NCBI GenBank assembly: GCA_037074765.1
Contig: JBAMDO010000574.1
Span: forward strand, 558,001 to 622,000
Reading direction: 5' to 3'
Source of the DNA: Mansonella perstans
Taxonomy: Eukaryota > Nematoda > Chromadorea > Rhabditida > Onchocercidae
DNA length: 64,000 nucleotides
Shown: in pieces, positions 27,501 through 39,300 of the stretch
How the letters are laid out: every line of letters starts with the position of its first letter
Numbering within the stretch: position 1 is the stretch's first letter
Position numbers and translations under genes: made by a program
The notes under the pieces: generated by a model
Told to the model about the DNA's origin: nothing
Seen by the model: the letters and a program-made list of their open reading frames with translations, nothing else
The model's database searches: none

Positions 27501-28711
27501 AAGTGAAAGAGTCGATATTTATAGAATTTTTAAAAGATAACAAAATGGAATCACCTATTAAACAATCTATTGTAATCATCAGTGGTTCAGCGTGCAATAT
27601 CACCAATATCAAGAAATGTTACAATAAATCTAGTTATAAGTTAAAAATTTAAGCATGAATTAAAAATACATAAAAACACAATTTAAGCATAAATTATAAA
27701 AACATGAATTAAAAAACACAATAAATTGGTTAGTTTCTCCTTCATAATTATTTTCCTCTGTTAGTTTTTTCAATCGGTAAAATAAAGTACCATATCCGAA
27801 ATATCGGAAAAATTTTCGAAATATCCGGAATATCCGAAAGAAGTCATATTCGAAAAAAATTTTCCCCAAAATTAGCCTTAGAATCGCTAGAATTGCTCGC
27901 TTCCCTCAGACTAGCTGGAATCTTCACATCAAGATTTCAATGAATATGACGGGTTTTTTTTTGTTAAATGAAGCGTAGATCAGTGAATGTGTACTGCAAA
28001 TGGGTCATTTCTGATAAGTAGATTGGCGTTGTGAGATGAATCAAATGTTGAGTTAAAGTGCCGAATTTCCTGCTAACAGCTCAAAGAGTCAAATTAAGCA
28101 GTCGCTATAAATGTCATAATTGATGTATGCGAACAAAATGTTACTAATTCAGTAATTTCATTTAAATCTTTTCGGTATTGCTTATTTTCATTCAAATCGA
28201 AATTAACTGCAATCACTCTGCACCGTAGGATTCTCTTATTTATCGTCTCTTATCCAACAAAACCCATATGAGATCAGGAACTCTCCACATCCTGAAATTA
28301 CCACAATGATTGGATCGGCCCACTTGCTTGTTGTTGATCTGAGCTTTCCGTCTGTAATAGCGAATTGTTAAGCAAATTCATTTGGAATTATTTATTTTGT
28401 GTGTGGGTGTTTATACTAACTAACGTTCAACATCTCATAACTAAGCAGTAGTCACGTTCTTCGTTAAGCAGTAGTCACGTTCTTCATTAAGCAGTAGTCA
28501 CGTATCTGAGAAGAGGCGTTTTGCCGATGGATTTTTCATCAAAAACATTTTTCATCACGATCCATTTTTTATGTCTTTTTAATATAAATGTATATTACAT
28601 TTTTTAAATTGATAGTACATATGGATTAATTAATTTATTAATATCATGGAGCGAGAAAATTGCGATAGTAATGTATGTAACTTTGTTATACGGTAATCTT
28701 TGCTTATAGAA
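24545..28711. other. Intergenic between bre-3 and FTSJ1 gene
   Basis: About 4.2 kb, strongly AT-rich. Minus-strand open frames near 27331-27612 and 27660-27869 look compositional (poly-Phe from A runs; repeated AATATCCG words at 27785-27850). A three-copy 23-bp repeat lies at 28442-28504. No gene supported. Confidence 0.5.
28442..28504. repeat. Tandem repeat, 23 bp x 3, upstream of FTSJ1 gene
   Basis: The word TAAGCAGTAGTCACGT begins at 28442, 28465 and 28488; spacers are TCTTCGT and TCTTCAT. About 210 bases before the start codon of the next gene. Confidence 0.85.
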
Positions 28712-31067
28712 ATGGGTAGAACATCGAAAGACAAAAGGGATATATATTATCGGTTGGCGAAAGAAGAAGGATGGCGTGCCCGTAGTGCGTTTAAATTAAT
28801 GCAGATCGACGATGAATTTAATATATTTGAAGGTGTGAATTTTGATTGCTTAATTGTTGTTAAATGCAAAATGGACAAAGCTTATTGAAAAGAAGCCTAT
28901 AGGATAATTATATTTTGCAATGTTCAAAATATGATTAAATTTATGTAAAATCTGTTAGCGTTAATAAAGTCGAATCTGTCCTGAAATCCATTTCATTTAT
29001 CGTAAAGTTTCGTAGAGGAGATATAGTAATAGTCGCTTAGTATCGGAAATATGTTTTAACTCAGTTGTGATAAAGAGCCTTGCACCAAAAGGCTTGTTAA
29101 GTCGCATAACATGGATCTTACAAAGCGGATTTGAATATTAGATCAAATATAATGGTTTAAAGATTGTATTAAAGACTGCCTGACCGTTTGAAGACTGCAT
29201 GACTAACTAATTATAATTATATGTCCAAATTGCATCACCAGATTTTGATGTTTTTAAGAAAAACATTAAGGTAAAATTTAATATGAATTAGTTTTTTCAA
29301 AAAAGTGAATTTAAAATTTAAAATTTTGTGTAATGTTAATACCTCATAGAAGTAACTATTTTCCTAGAAGCTTTCTAGGTGTTCATCGCGTTGTTGATCT
29401 ATGTGCTGCACCTGGAAGTTGGAGTCAAGTATTATCAAAAAAAGTGTATTTTGCGCAAGATGAAGAGAAACGGAAGAATGTGAGTCCTACAATCTTGCAA
29501 CTTTTTTTTCCTAGCGATGAAGATTATAATCAAGAAAATCTTTTCAATTGTCCTTAATTTGTATGTGTTTTAATTACAGATACGTATAGTCGCTGTTGAT
29601 TTGCAACCAATGTCACCACTTCCTGGCGTAATCCAACTTCAAGGGGACATAACTGAAGTTGGTTTTCTTTTTTATGGGCTTCTTGGATGTTTGGTTCCTT
29701 CAAACTTTTTTCCCCTGAAAATCACTGCTTTGAAATTGATATTTTATAAATTTCAGGTTTCTACAGCCGAGAAAATTATCTCTTACTTCGAAGGCTTAAA
29801 GGCTGATTTGATTGTTTGCGATGGCGCTCCTGATGGTAACACTTAATATTTGGTTTCATATAACATTCAAATTATTTTTGTTAATTTCTTTTCGGTTACG
29901 TTAAGTCGGATTGTTTCAGTAACCGGGCTACATGCGCTAGATGAATACATGCAAAGTCAACTTGTTTTAGCGGTAAGTATTAGTCAGTGATTATTATTAT
30001 GAACTTATTAGGCTTCAGGGGATCTTTTTTAATTTGTTCATTTAATTCAAAAAGTAAATTGAAGCCATTGTTTTTAGGCATTGAATATTGCAACGTTTGT
30101 ATTAAAAGAAACAGGGACCTTTGTTGCTAAGGTTTGTTCATTTCCTCATATTTTCCTGAATTTTTCAAACTGTACTGTGAAAGCTTTAGCGAAGTTTTGC
30201 GAATTTGCTAAACTTAAAAATTTGAATTTAGATATTTCGCGCACGTGATATCACACTGTTATATGCTCAGCTGAAAATTTTTTTCAAAGAAGTCTATTGT
30301 GCAAAACCACGGAGTAGCCGACAAAGTAGTTGCGGTGAAAAAAATTGATCTTGTATTCTTTTATCTTTCCAAGAGTACAAATATGAAAATGCATTGCAGA
30401 TCTGAATAAAATTTTGCTTTTAATTTCAGAAGCATTCGTTGTTTGTAAAGAATTCAGCTTGCCGAAGGAGTATACACCAACGATGAAAAATCCAATGTTA
30501 TGTGCAGACTATGGTAAATAAGAGATTACTTTCCAAAATCTTTTCCCAAGTTGCTAATGTACTGTAAAACTTCTACTTTTTGCTCAGCTTGTCATAAAAA
30601 CATTATGAAAAAGCATGCGCAGTGACTTCAGATGCGGAAACGAACAGTTTAGTAGGATCCAACCGTCTTCTGGTGCCCTTTCTTGCTTGTGGCGATTTGT
30701 CCGGTTGGGATTCAGATCGGACTTATGAGCTCGAGTTACCAAATTTTTCGAATGGGGCAGAGCGAGGAAGATACGAATACAGGCCAGTTGTGCAGCCGCC
30801 TACGGAACCCGCCTATAAAGTAAGATTTCATAATGCATTATTGAGTTTTTTGTATTACTGGAAAATTTTTTTTAATTTTAGAAGGCATGTGCATTGAAAA
30901 AGTCTGGTAAACTTGCTAGACCTGAAATGGAAAACCCATTCTTGAAATGTGAAATCCCAACTCGGAAGACAGCAGAGAACAAAAAGGAATTGGATTCTGC
31001 TGGAAATTTAGGGATTGGCGACGAGTTAGCTGAAGCATTTGCGGAATGCTTTGTTTTTAATGATTAA
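28712..31067 (+). CDS. tRNA 2'-O-ribose methyltransferase FTSJ1/TRM7
   Basis: SAM-dependent methyltransferase of the RrmJ/FtsJ family; yeast Trm7 and human FTSJ1 methylate riboses 32 and 34 of the tRNA anticodon loop in the cytosol. Ten exons: 28712-28832, 29379-29479, 29580-29657, 29757-29835, 29920-29972, 30078-30131, 30232-30334, 30430-30513, 30632-30819, 30882-31067; 348 residues (human 329). The K-D-K-E catalytic tetrad is complete: K28 (ARSAFKL), D122 (VCDGAPD), K162 (FVAKIF), E197 (SSCEAF). SAM motif I is [11 protein letters not shown]. The C-terminal part ([25 protein letters not shown]) is the FTSJ1-specific region that contacts the THADA/WDR6-type partners in other animals. An acceptor-like TTATAG ends two bases before the ATG, fitting spliced-leader trans-splicing. 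GatB follows in the same direction. Confidence 0.95.
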
Positions 31068-31702
31068 TATTGATTAATTGGTTGCAAAAATTAGAATAAG
31101 ATGTGGCTTCTACTTTGAGTGAACTGTTCCTTTCTTATAAAAGTGTTTTTTTTTTCTAAAGTAGTTATTTTTGTTCATCCGAAACATTAAATCAGCTGCA
31201 GCGCTCAGGCATTCCAACACATCTATTTCCAATCTGTACCAAATATACTTCCTGGTCATCGGAATTTCTTTTTCAACTACTTTTTCTGCAAATTTCTGAA
31301 TTTCGAAAATATTTGCATTAAAGCTGTATGTTTCTTCATTGATGGTTATTTTTATTCTACAGTGATTCCTTCCATTAAATTTTATTATGTTTTTATTTCA
31401 ATAAATCATTCCAAATGTTCCTACGCTTCTTACATAATGCTTATCCCATCAACTTTCATGCTACCGTGAATCAAACCATTCAAAAAATTAAAGACAATTA
31501 GGAACATCAGATTGTTATTTGTGGGACAGTGTTTTTTAATTATTATATATGAAAAAGCAATGTGACAAAGAAGGGCAATATCCCGTATTGAGTAATTGAT
31601 ATTTTATAATTATAGATTAAATTACAGAGTTTTGAACAGTAAGAGAAAGATTATTGAGAACTTTATGCGGATTTCTTGTATATTTGCACTAGCTAGTTTT
31701 AA
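31068..31702. other. Spacer between FTSJ1 and GatB genes
   Basis: 635 bases, same-strand spacer. It holds an AATAAA at 31400-31405 and, just before the GatB start, a TGCACTAG that could be a trans-splice acceptor. Too long for a typical nematode operon spacer, but not excluded. Confidence 0.5.
31400..31405 (+). terminator. Poly(A) signal AATAAA for FTSJ1 gene
   Basis: AATAAA about 330 bases after the stop codon and 300 before the next start. Assigned by position. Confidence 0.45.
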
Positions 31703-34700
31703 ATGTATAATGTTGTAGTACGGATGAGACTATGGAGCAAGCTATTTTGCATTTCTCGAGAAGCTACTGCAGAATATCGACCAATGATTGGTTTAGAAAT
31801 ACATGCTCAGATAATCACCAGGTTTTCGAATGATTTTTTGCTTCTGAAAAAAATACTTCTGATGCTTAGTGTAGTTTCATTTGTTTGATTAAATTTTGAG
31901 TACTTGCAGAAGTATTAATTCTTGCATGAAGGATTAATTTAACTCTGTTATTGTTCACTTCTATTTATCACTGTTCACAATCAAAATAACCTCACATGAA
32001 ATGAATATGATATGATGGCTTTCTATAACTTTTTTAATTTTTAAATTCTGAAAAATGAACATTATTAAATGTCATCAAAGTTTGTATAGGACCATGCAGT
32101 TGATTAACAAGGGCTTAAGTTCGAAGCAGAATTGCTAAGAGGCAAAAGATGGATAATAGCTTTAAATAATTTCTAATAGTTTTTTATAGTTCTCTTTAAA
32201 ACACATTAAAAAGATATCCTATTTACTTATTCTATGTAATGAAATAACTGCAATTAATTTACAAGAACTTAAGGCTTTTGGATTTTTTGACCAAAAAATT
32301 TGTCGTAGTAATACATACTTTTATAATTTTCAGAACTAAGTTGTTCTCGGCGGCAACGTTTGATGATGATGCTCATGCAAATTCATCTGTTGCATTATTC
32401 GACATGGCAGTTCCTGGTACTCTTCCTGTCCTCAACAAAACTGCCCTAATGGTTAGTGTTTTACTTGATGACTTTTCATTTGCCACTTGCTTTTATGGCT
32501 CATATTTATGGCCTTCTACTGAAATACATAAGTAATTGTTGTTTAGACTATATGAATTATTTCTAAAGAATTCATTAAACAACAGAAATATTATGATAGG
32601 AAACAGGAATGTTAAGAACGCAGTTAATAAATATATAAAATAGCGCAAAACCAATCGAAAAAGAAACCAAGATGATAATCTTTCAAATAATCCATTTAAA
32701 AGATCAGTCCTGGACAATTCTCAAACAAAATTGAGCTGATGTTTGCAAATAAGGATTCTGAACGATTAGATAATATTGGCGAAAAAGTCTGTGGAAAAGC
32801 TAAAAAAGTCTGTGAAATTTAAAAATATTTAAAAAATTAATATCTAAAAAAATCTGTGAAAAAGTGTAATATCTTTTCTTCTTACTGATTATAATATGAA
32901 TAGTTTTCTGGAAAAATACAATCATATGTTGAGTATTGTATTTTTGATCCCAATAGATAAAATAATGAAACAAAACAAGTACTTTCAAATAAATCTCTTT
33001 CAGAAAGGTATTAAAGCGGGTTTGCTGTTAAATTGTACGATACCGGAAAGATGTCAATTTGTACGTAAACATTACTTCTATGCAGATATGCCAGCTGGCT
33101 ATCAAATCACTCAACATGACCATCCTATTGCTTATTCTGGTTTCTTTGAATTTTACGTCCATTGTAATGATAAGGTAAGTGTTTTTTAGCTTATTATTAT
33201 TTTGGATTCTTCTGCTTATACGTAGTAGTATGAATGGTATTCATTACAGTCATTTATTCCGTACAAAAAACGTGTAGATATTCTGCGAATTCAATTAGAA
33301 CAGGATAGTGGCCGTACAATTCAGGATCTCAATAATAATCGCTCATTGATCGATCTAAATCGAGCCGGTAATAATTATCTTTCCTACTTTTGTTTCTTTT
33401 TTTTATAAATAGTAAAGTTGAAAATAGGGTTTACTTTCAGAATTTTTAGTATAGTTGTTTTCCAGGAGTTGGTTTATTAGAAATAGTGACTTCACCAAGT
33501 ATGAATTCCGCATTAGAAGCTTACTGCTTCACTGAACAGCTACGTCTGTCTCTCATGGAAAATGATTTATGCGGAGGAGAAATGCAAAGTTAATATTTTT
33601 ATTCAATTTCTCTTTGCTTGTCTTTTGCTATCAGTTGAATAGAAATCTATATAGGAAAAAAAAAAGTCATTTAAATTGAATGAATGTGTTGAAGAGGCTC
33701 AATTTCGAGTGGATGTCAATGTTTCACTTAGTAAAAATAACACCGATGAAAGTGGTATTCGAACGGAAATCAAAAATTTAAATAGCTTACGTATGGTACG
33801 TACAGCTATTAACAATGAAATAGATCGACAATATGAAATCCTTAAAGCAGGAGGCGTAGTATTGAATGAAACACGTACTGTTGATTGTGATGGGTTCGTT
33901 GTTTGCATTTTTTGATTTTATCAGGAATTATTTTTTTTTTTTCTACCATAAATTAACCTTTAGAACATAAAAAGATTTTTTTTTTTACATTGCTCGTTTC
34001 AAATGGATTACATTCCAGTAATACGATTGCAATGAGGGAAAAAGAAATTGAAACAGACTATCGTTTTATGCCAGAACCTAATCTTCCTCCTGTACACATT
34101 AAACAAGAATGGATAGAGAATTGTCGTTCAATGCTTCTGAAACCGCGATATTTGGAGAATATCGAAAAATATGGCATGGAGCCCGATGTTGCAATGCAAA
34201 TTGCTGTGAGTTATTATTTAGTCTACAAACATAAAGAGCCAGAAAACATCATTTTCAACTTCAAAGGACAGTAATCGGTCAAGATTTGGCGGAACGAAAT
34301 AATGGCGAAAGAAATTCTTTGGTTATATTAGCATGAAGTTGAAGTTCAAAGATGTTTCTTAATATGCGTTTTGATTAAACTACCATGTCTGATTAAATTA
34401 CTTTACTTTCATGATCTATTTTTCCTATACACAAAGATTTTATGCAGATCATTTGGCACTAGATTCAAAATTTAATATCAAATAAATCATGAAAGTAAAG
34501 TAAATTTTCAGTTTTGGAGCAAAACTGCTAAGGGCAAAGTTCGTTTGGATTTTTATTCTGTGCATGAATTTTTTCCTTTTAGAATCAAAAAACCCTTGCA
34601 ACATTTGTTGAAATGGTTTTAAATGCATGTGATGATGCTACAATGACCTCGGCATTAGTTGAGTGGACCTATCTGTTGCAAATGATTTGTCATAAAGACA

Positions 34701-35362
34701 ATAGAAAATTCTCTGCATCGGAGTAAGCTCATATTTTTTAAAATAACATACTGTATTGTAGTTTAGTTCATTCGTTTTTCATTTCATTTATTCAATTTTA
34801 CAAATTTACTTATATTGTATATTAAATTTCTCTTTTTCAGAACGATTTCTATAAATTATTTCGTGGAAGCAGTACATCTTTTTCATACTAAAAGATTAAC
34901 CAGACTAACAACTTTTGATCTGTTACGAAGATATATAGAATCAGAATTAGATGAATCGCCAACAGAGGTATTGATTGTCTTTTTGTGGATTTATCAAAAT
35001 TTTTTTATATAGGAGAAATACCCGGAAATATACTAAATTTTCTACATTTCCAGAGGAAAAAAGGTGAAATAAATGTTTTCATGCCATAAAATTTTTTTTA
35101 AAAAAAAAGATAAAGAAGTAATTGTTTTCAGATTATAAATAAGGAAAATTTATGGCGAATACATGAAAGAGATGAAATAATTCACACGGTGGAGAAAGTT
35201 ATCCGTGAGAATAACAAACTTTTCATGAAAATACAGAAAAGTGGAGCAAAGAAACACATCACTAAACTACGTACAGCTGTACTTAATGAATGTAGACGAC
35301 GAATTGAAGCTGATGAAATAAATGAAATAATTAGACAAAAACTTTTATCAGAAGAAAGTTGA
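31703..35362 (+). CDS. Mitochondrial Glu-tRNA(Gln) amidotransferase subunit B (GatB/PET112)
   Basis: Subunit of GatCAB, which converts misacylated Glu-tRNA(Gln) to Gln-tRNA(Gln) in mitochondria. Ten exons: 31703-31821, 32334-32451, 33004-33174, 33250-33367, 33466-33588, 33695-33893, 34019-34205, 34583-34722, 34841-34967, 35132-35362; 510 residues. Hallmarks in order: [40 protein letters not shown] (with the metal/kinase-site HYFY), [53 protein letters not shown]. The C-terminal third matches the YqeY-like tRNA-binding tail ([17 protein letters not shown]). The first about 25 residues are basic and could be a mitochondrial targeting peptide. The 33695 junction uses a weak GAAG acceptor and is the least certain. 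It probably works with GatA and GatC encoded elsewhere. Confidence 0.94.
34395..34506. repeat. Inverted repeat in a GatB intron
   Basis: Arms of about 26 bases at 34395-34420 and 34481-34506 are reverse complements with about two mismatches (core TTTACTTTCATGAT), separated by about 60 bases. It lies in intron 34206-34582 and could fold into a hairpin or be the remains of a small palindromic element. Confidence 0.75.
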
Positions 35363-36315
35363 CTGAAATATTTCCTGGAAAGATTTAATTCATTATAATT
35401 TGTTTTTTGTTAATTGATGAATTCTGTTTTTGATTTTTATCTAAGTTTGGCCATAAAAAAAACATGCTGAGTTCAAGTCCAAAACATGCTGAGTCCAAAA
35501 ATGAGTTCAAGTATCAGTGGATTAAATTAACTTCTTCTTCTTATGAATCAATATATGAAATTAACGAAATGTTTCTTTTTGAAATTTTTATGAAAATCAA
35601 ACAAAATGGAAGCTAAATGTTCTATTCCTAACTGAAAAGTAAAACATTTTATCTGTTTTTTTTTTTTTTGATTGCTTTAAAAAGTATGAAATGCATGGAT
35701 GGAGTTAGTGGTTGATTGGTTGGTGATGTACAAATAGCTGCTAATGTTAATACTGTCAACAGGGGCGCTATAGGAGGAATAAATGATAGATAGATATGGA
35801 TGAAAAGTGAGACAACATTTGGAGATGGACATGGGAGATGGTTGGAGAAGATCGATGTATTCTCGCCTTATGCTTTTTCTATCCATGACTACTACTACTA
35901 CTTTATGCTCAATTTTAATGCCTTCCACACTAAGTTGTTTCATGTTCTACTCCTTACTAGATCTATCCATGTATGATTAAGCTTGGCCTTAGCATCACTC
36001 TTTGCTTAGAACAACAGCAACACACTACACTAGCAATGCCAAAAATATAGCATAATTCTATGCATGATAGAGTAGTATTTAGCTAGGCTATAAGCATTAT
36101 CATCCCTTGTCGAACCTACCCTGCAAATAGTGCCTGATTCCAATATAAAAGAAGCGAATCATTTAGGTTTCCCATTCTTCCAAAGTCTTTTCCGAGATTG
36201 GCTTTGACAAATGTTCAATAAAAAAGGATTTCACTTAGCAACAATTTATTTTACAACTTGTGCTACTATTTTATAATTCTTCTTCTGTAATTTTTCAGAA
36301 TTACTGACTATCTGA
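35363..36315. other. Intergenic between GatB and the zinc-finger gene
   Basis: About 950 bases. A minus-strand frame (35677-35943) is partly explained by simple repeats such as (ACT)n and GATAGATA and has no similarity. No gene supported. Confidence 0.5.
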
Positions 36316-39300
36316 ATGCTCCTACCATGCCTTTTATGTGATCTACAGATGGATCACGAACAAACAGGTGCTTTAGTGAAATTGGGCTTCCAAACAAATT
36401 CCCAACTTCGTGAACATTTAGTAGAATGTCATGCTAAATTCGTGGCTCGCGCCTTACTCGCTCCCAATGTCATCGATAAAATGCATTTTTGGCTTCTCAC
36501 TAATATCGCTTATCATAGTGAAGTTCATTTTTTTAAAGTGTTTTTTTTATTTGTTTCAATGACTGATTAAAATAAAAATGCAATAATATCGCATCACTAT
36601 ATCACTATAGATCCCGCGGTAGAAAGGATGGCTTATGGAACATAGCTATATCCATAGATCCCGCGGTAGAAAGAATGGCATATGGAACATAACTATATCC
36701 ATAGATCCCGCGGTAGAAAGAATGGCATATGGAACAGGCTCTTGACTGAAAGACTTGACTGATGACTATAATCCAGAAAGGCTATTCCATGAATTGAAAC
36801 TGCAAACTACTGTTGAAGCATGTATTTTCGAATGTCGTGAAATAAAATATTTGCTGAATGTGGGACATAACTTTCTCCATAACACTTTCCTGGGGATAGC
36901 ATTGGAAACCCACAAAAGAATCACCAGTATGTTTCACAAATATATTCTTGCAACTTTAAACAAGCAGATTGCAGTAGACTGTGTTGAATTTCTTGCAGGA
37001 ACATCAAAGTGATGACGATCATGAGTCTTGCTTGAATTCACAAAAACGAAAATCTTCAGAAAGCGGTGATCCTGAAGAAGTTAACTTCCAGCCAGTAGCA
37101 AAGCAATCTATGAGCTTGGTGAGAATTTAGAAAGTTATTCCGGCTTATACGGTACCATCTATCACCTATGAACTATTGGCTCATTCAGAGAAGTTCTTTT
37201 ATATGACTGCAAAAAATACACCAGATTCTGGTGCTATTGCTTCTCCTTTTTCAAGAATAGATGGTCCAGAGATTATCTTAGTGGTACCTTTTCACATAAG
37301 TAAGTGCTTCGTGAAAAGGAGGGAAAGAGGAAGATAAGATTAGAACTTAGGCGGTATTGTCAACTACATGACTACTCATTATGATTAAGGCGTTCGAAAC
37401 CGAGCTCTCCGAAATAATAACATCTACTAGCAGTCAATTGAATCAAGGCCAGTTAGAGAATCCAATATCGCTCCCAAATGGTTCGAAAGCTATTCGAAAA
37501 TCAAGTTGCCAAGTTTGCCATGTAGACGTCTGCACGACAGCACGCCAACGACATGTTTATCAATTCCATCTTCGAATTTCTGATCTTTTCCAGTGTTCGA
37601 TTTGTAACTATACAAATAATAATTCAGTTTGGGAAATGCGTAAACACTGTGCAACTATACATCAAGGCAATGCATATCCTATCAGCAATGAAGAAATTCA
37701 CAAACATGAGATACAGGTTTTTTATTTCCAATTCCAACTTTTGTTTTCATTTCATTTCCTTAAAATAAATATTCCGCTTATCTGATGTAATCGGTTGATA
37801 TCTTGCAGTATAATCAAACCACCAGTTCTTCTATGTTATATTAATAGAGAAATCACCTATATCAAGGCAAAAAAGTGCTAAGAGGGACAGGGCCCAATGT
37901 TTGCTTTAAAACATGGTGAAAAATCCTGTCTACTAATTAGGTTACTGGTTATTGTTTCAGATTTTAAGTTCTGATTTCATTTTTACTGGTTCTACACCTG
38001 AAACAAATGGAGCATCCGATTGTTTCAGAATTGGAATCAGCAGTGCTTCCCAGATTGGAAACTGAAGAAATCGCCTCTATCAAGGAAAAAAGTAACAATT
38101 CTGTTTGTTAACTCAAACAAAAGAAATTCTGAAAATCTATCTTTTGAAAATCTAATTTTTGCACTTTTCTTTCATCTTGTGTCAAGATGAACTATGATTA
38201 CTTTTTTAGCAAAATAAAGTTATTCTGAAAGACAGAGGACAAAAAATAGATGGCTGTGGAAATGTTACAAAAGAAAAATCTTGCGATGAAGTAGGCATCT
38301 GTGACATGGATGATCATGATCAATGTGTCATTAGAGATGAGTCAATCATGACAGCTATTATAGACGACCGAACATGTCATCTGTGCTGGTAATGATCTCG
38401 AACTTGAATTTTCCCAATTTGTGAACTGAATTTAAGATGAAATATTTGCGAAGTTAAAATTCAACCTTAAAATTAATTAATAATGTGAGCATGAGCAAAC
38501 TGAAATCCATTACAGGGAAGAATCGCGTTACCCAGGGCGTCACATAGCTCAAAAACATTTAAAGAAGTCACTATACCAATGCCCGATTTGTCAAGATTTT
38601 GGGAGTTACGAAAGTTGTACCGTTGCTAAACATATTAGCAAAATTCATCCGGAACACTATGATGCAATCCCCATCTCCAATTTGGACCGATATGCTCAAG
38701 AAATTCGCGACTTACAGGTAATTATTCAGTCTGTACGCTGGAAAAATTTCTGCCCTAATATTTTAGATTTTGAAGCAATCACATCAGAAAATTTCTAACT
38801 CCTTCAATCGAAAGCTTCAGTGCCTACTATTTATACAATTTCGAAGTACTGTCTAACATATGGGTATTGATAGAAGCGAAATATATTGTAGAAGAAATGC
38901 TTTCCAAACCGACCAATGAAGCTCGTTCGACCACACGTTGGTAATCGTCCTCGAGAGCGTCACATTTGTCAAATTTGTAAAATACAGGTAAAATTCATTT
39001 TTGGCATTCAAGGGTATGTTTGTGGTGCAATAATTTCTGAAATGGCTCAGGGATACGCAGAAACGTTCACTCATTCATTTTTCAAATACAAGATATTGAA
39101 TTGTTATTCAAATTCAAATCTGACTTCCATATAAATAATTGATGTCTTTTGCGCGTAATACTCATCTTTAGGTGGCGCAATCGGATCGTCAGCGGCATGT
39201 ATATCACCGACATTTGAAGCAACAACGTATTTTTGAATGCCCTCTTTGCTCTTTTGCTTCAAATTATGATATTCATCGTGTGAAGTGGCATATGAAATGG

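Noticed and set aside
27331..27869. Two minus-strand frames of 93 and 69 codons
   Set aside because: Driven by A/T runs (poly-Phe) and repeated AATATCCG words; no similarity or splice signals.
28442..28504. Regular repeats considered as a CRISPR-like array
   Set aside because: Direct tandem repeats with seven-base spacers in a eukaryotic genome; no array structure or cas genes.
35677..35943. Minus-strand 88-codon frame before the zinc-finger gene
   Set aside because: Contains simple-repeat translation (run of Val from ACT repeats) and no recognisable domain.
36095..36125. T-loop-like GGTTCGACAA on the minus strand, suggesting a tRNA
   Set aside because: No matching acceptor, D or anticodon stems around it.
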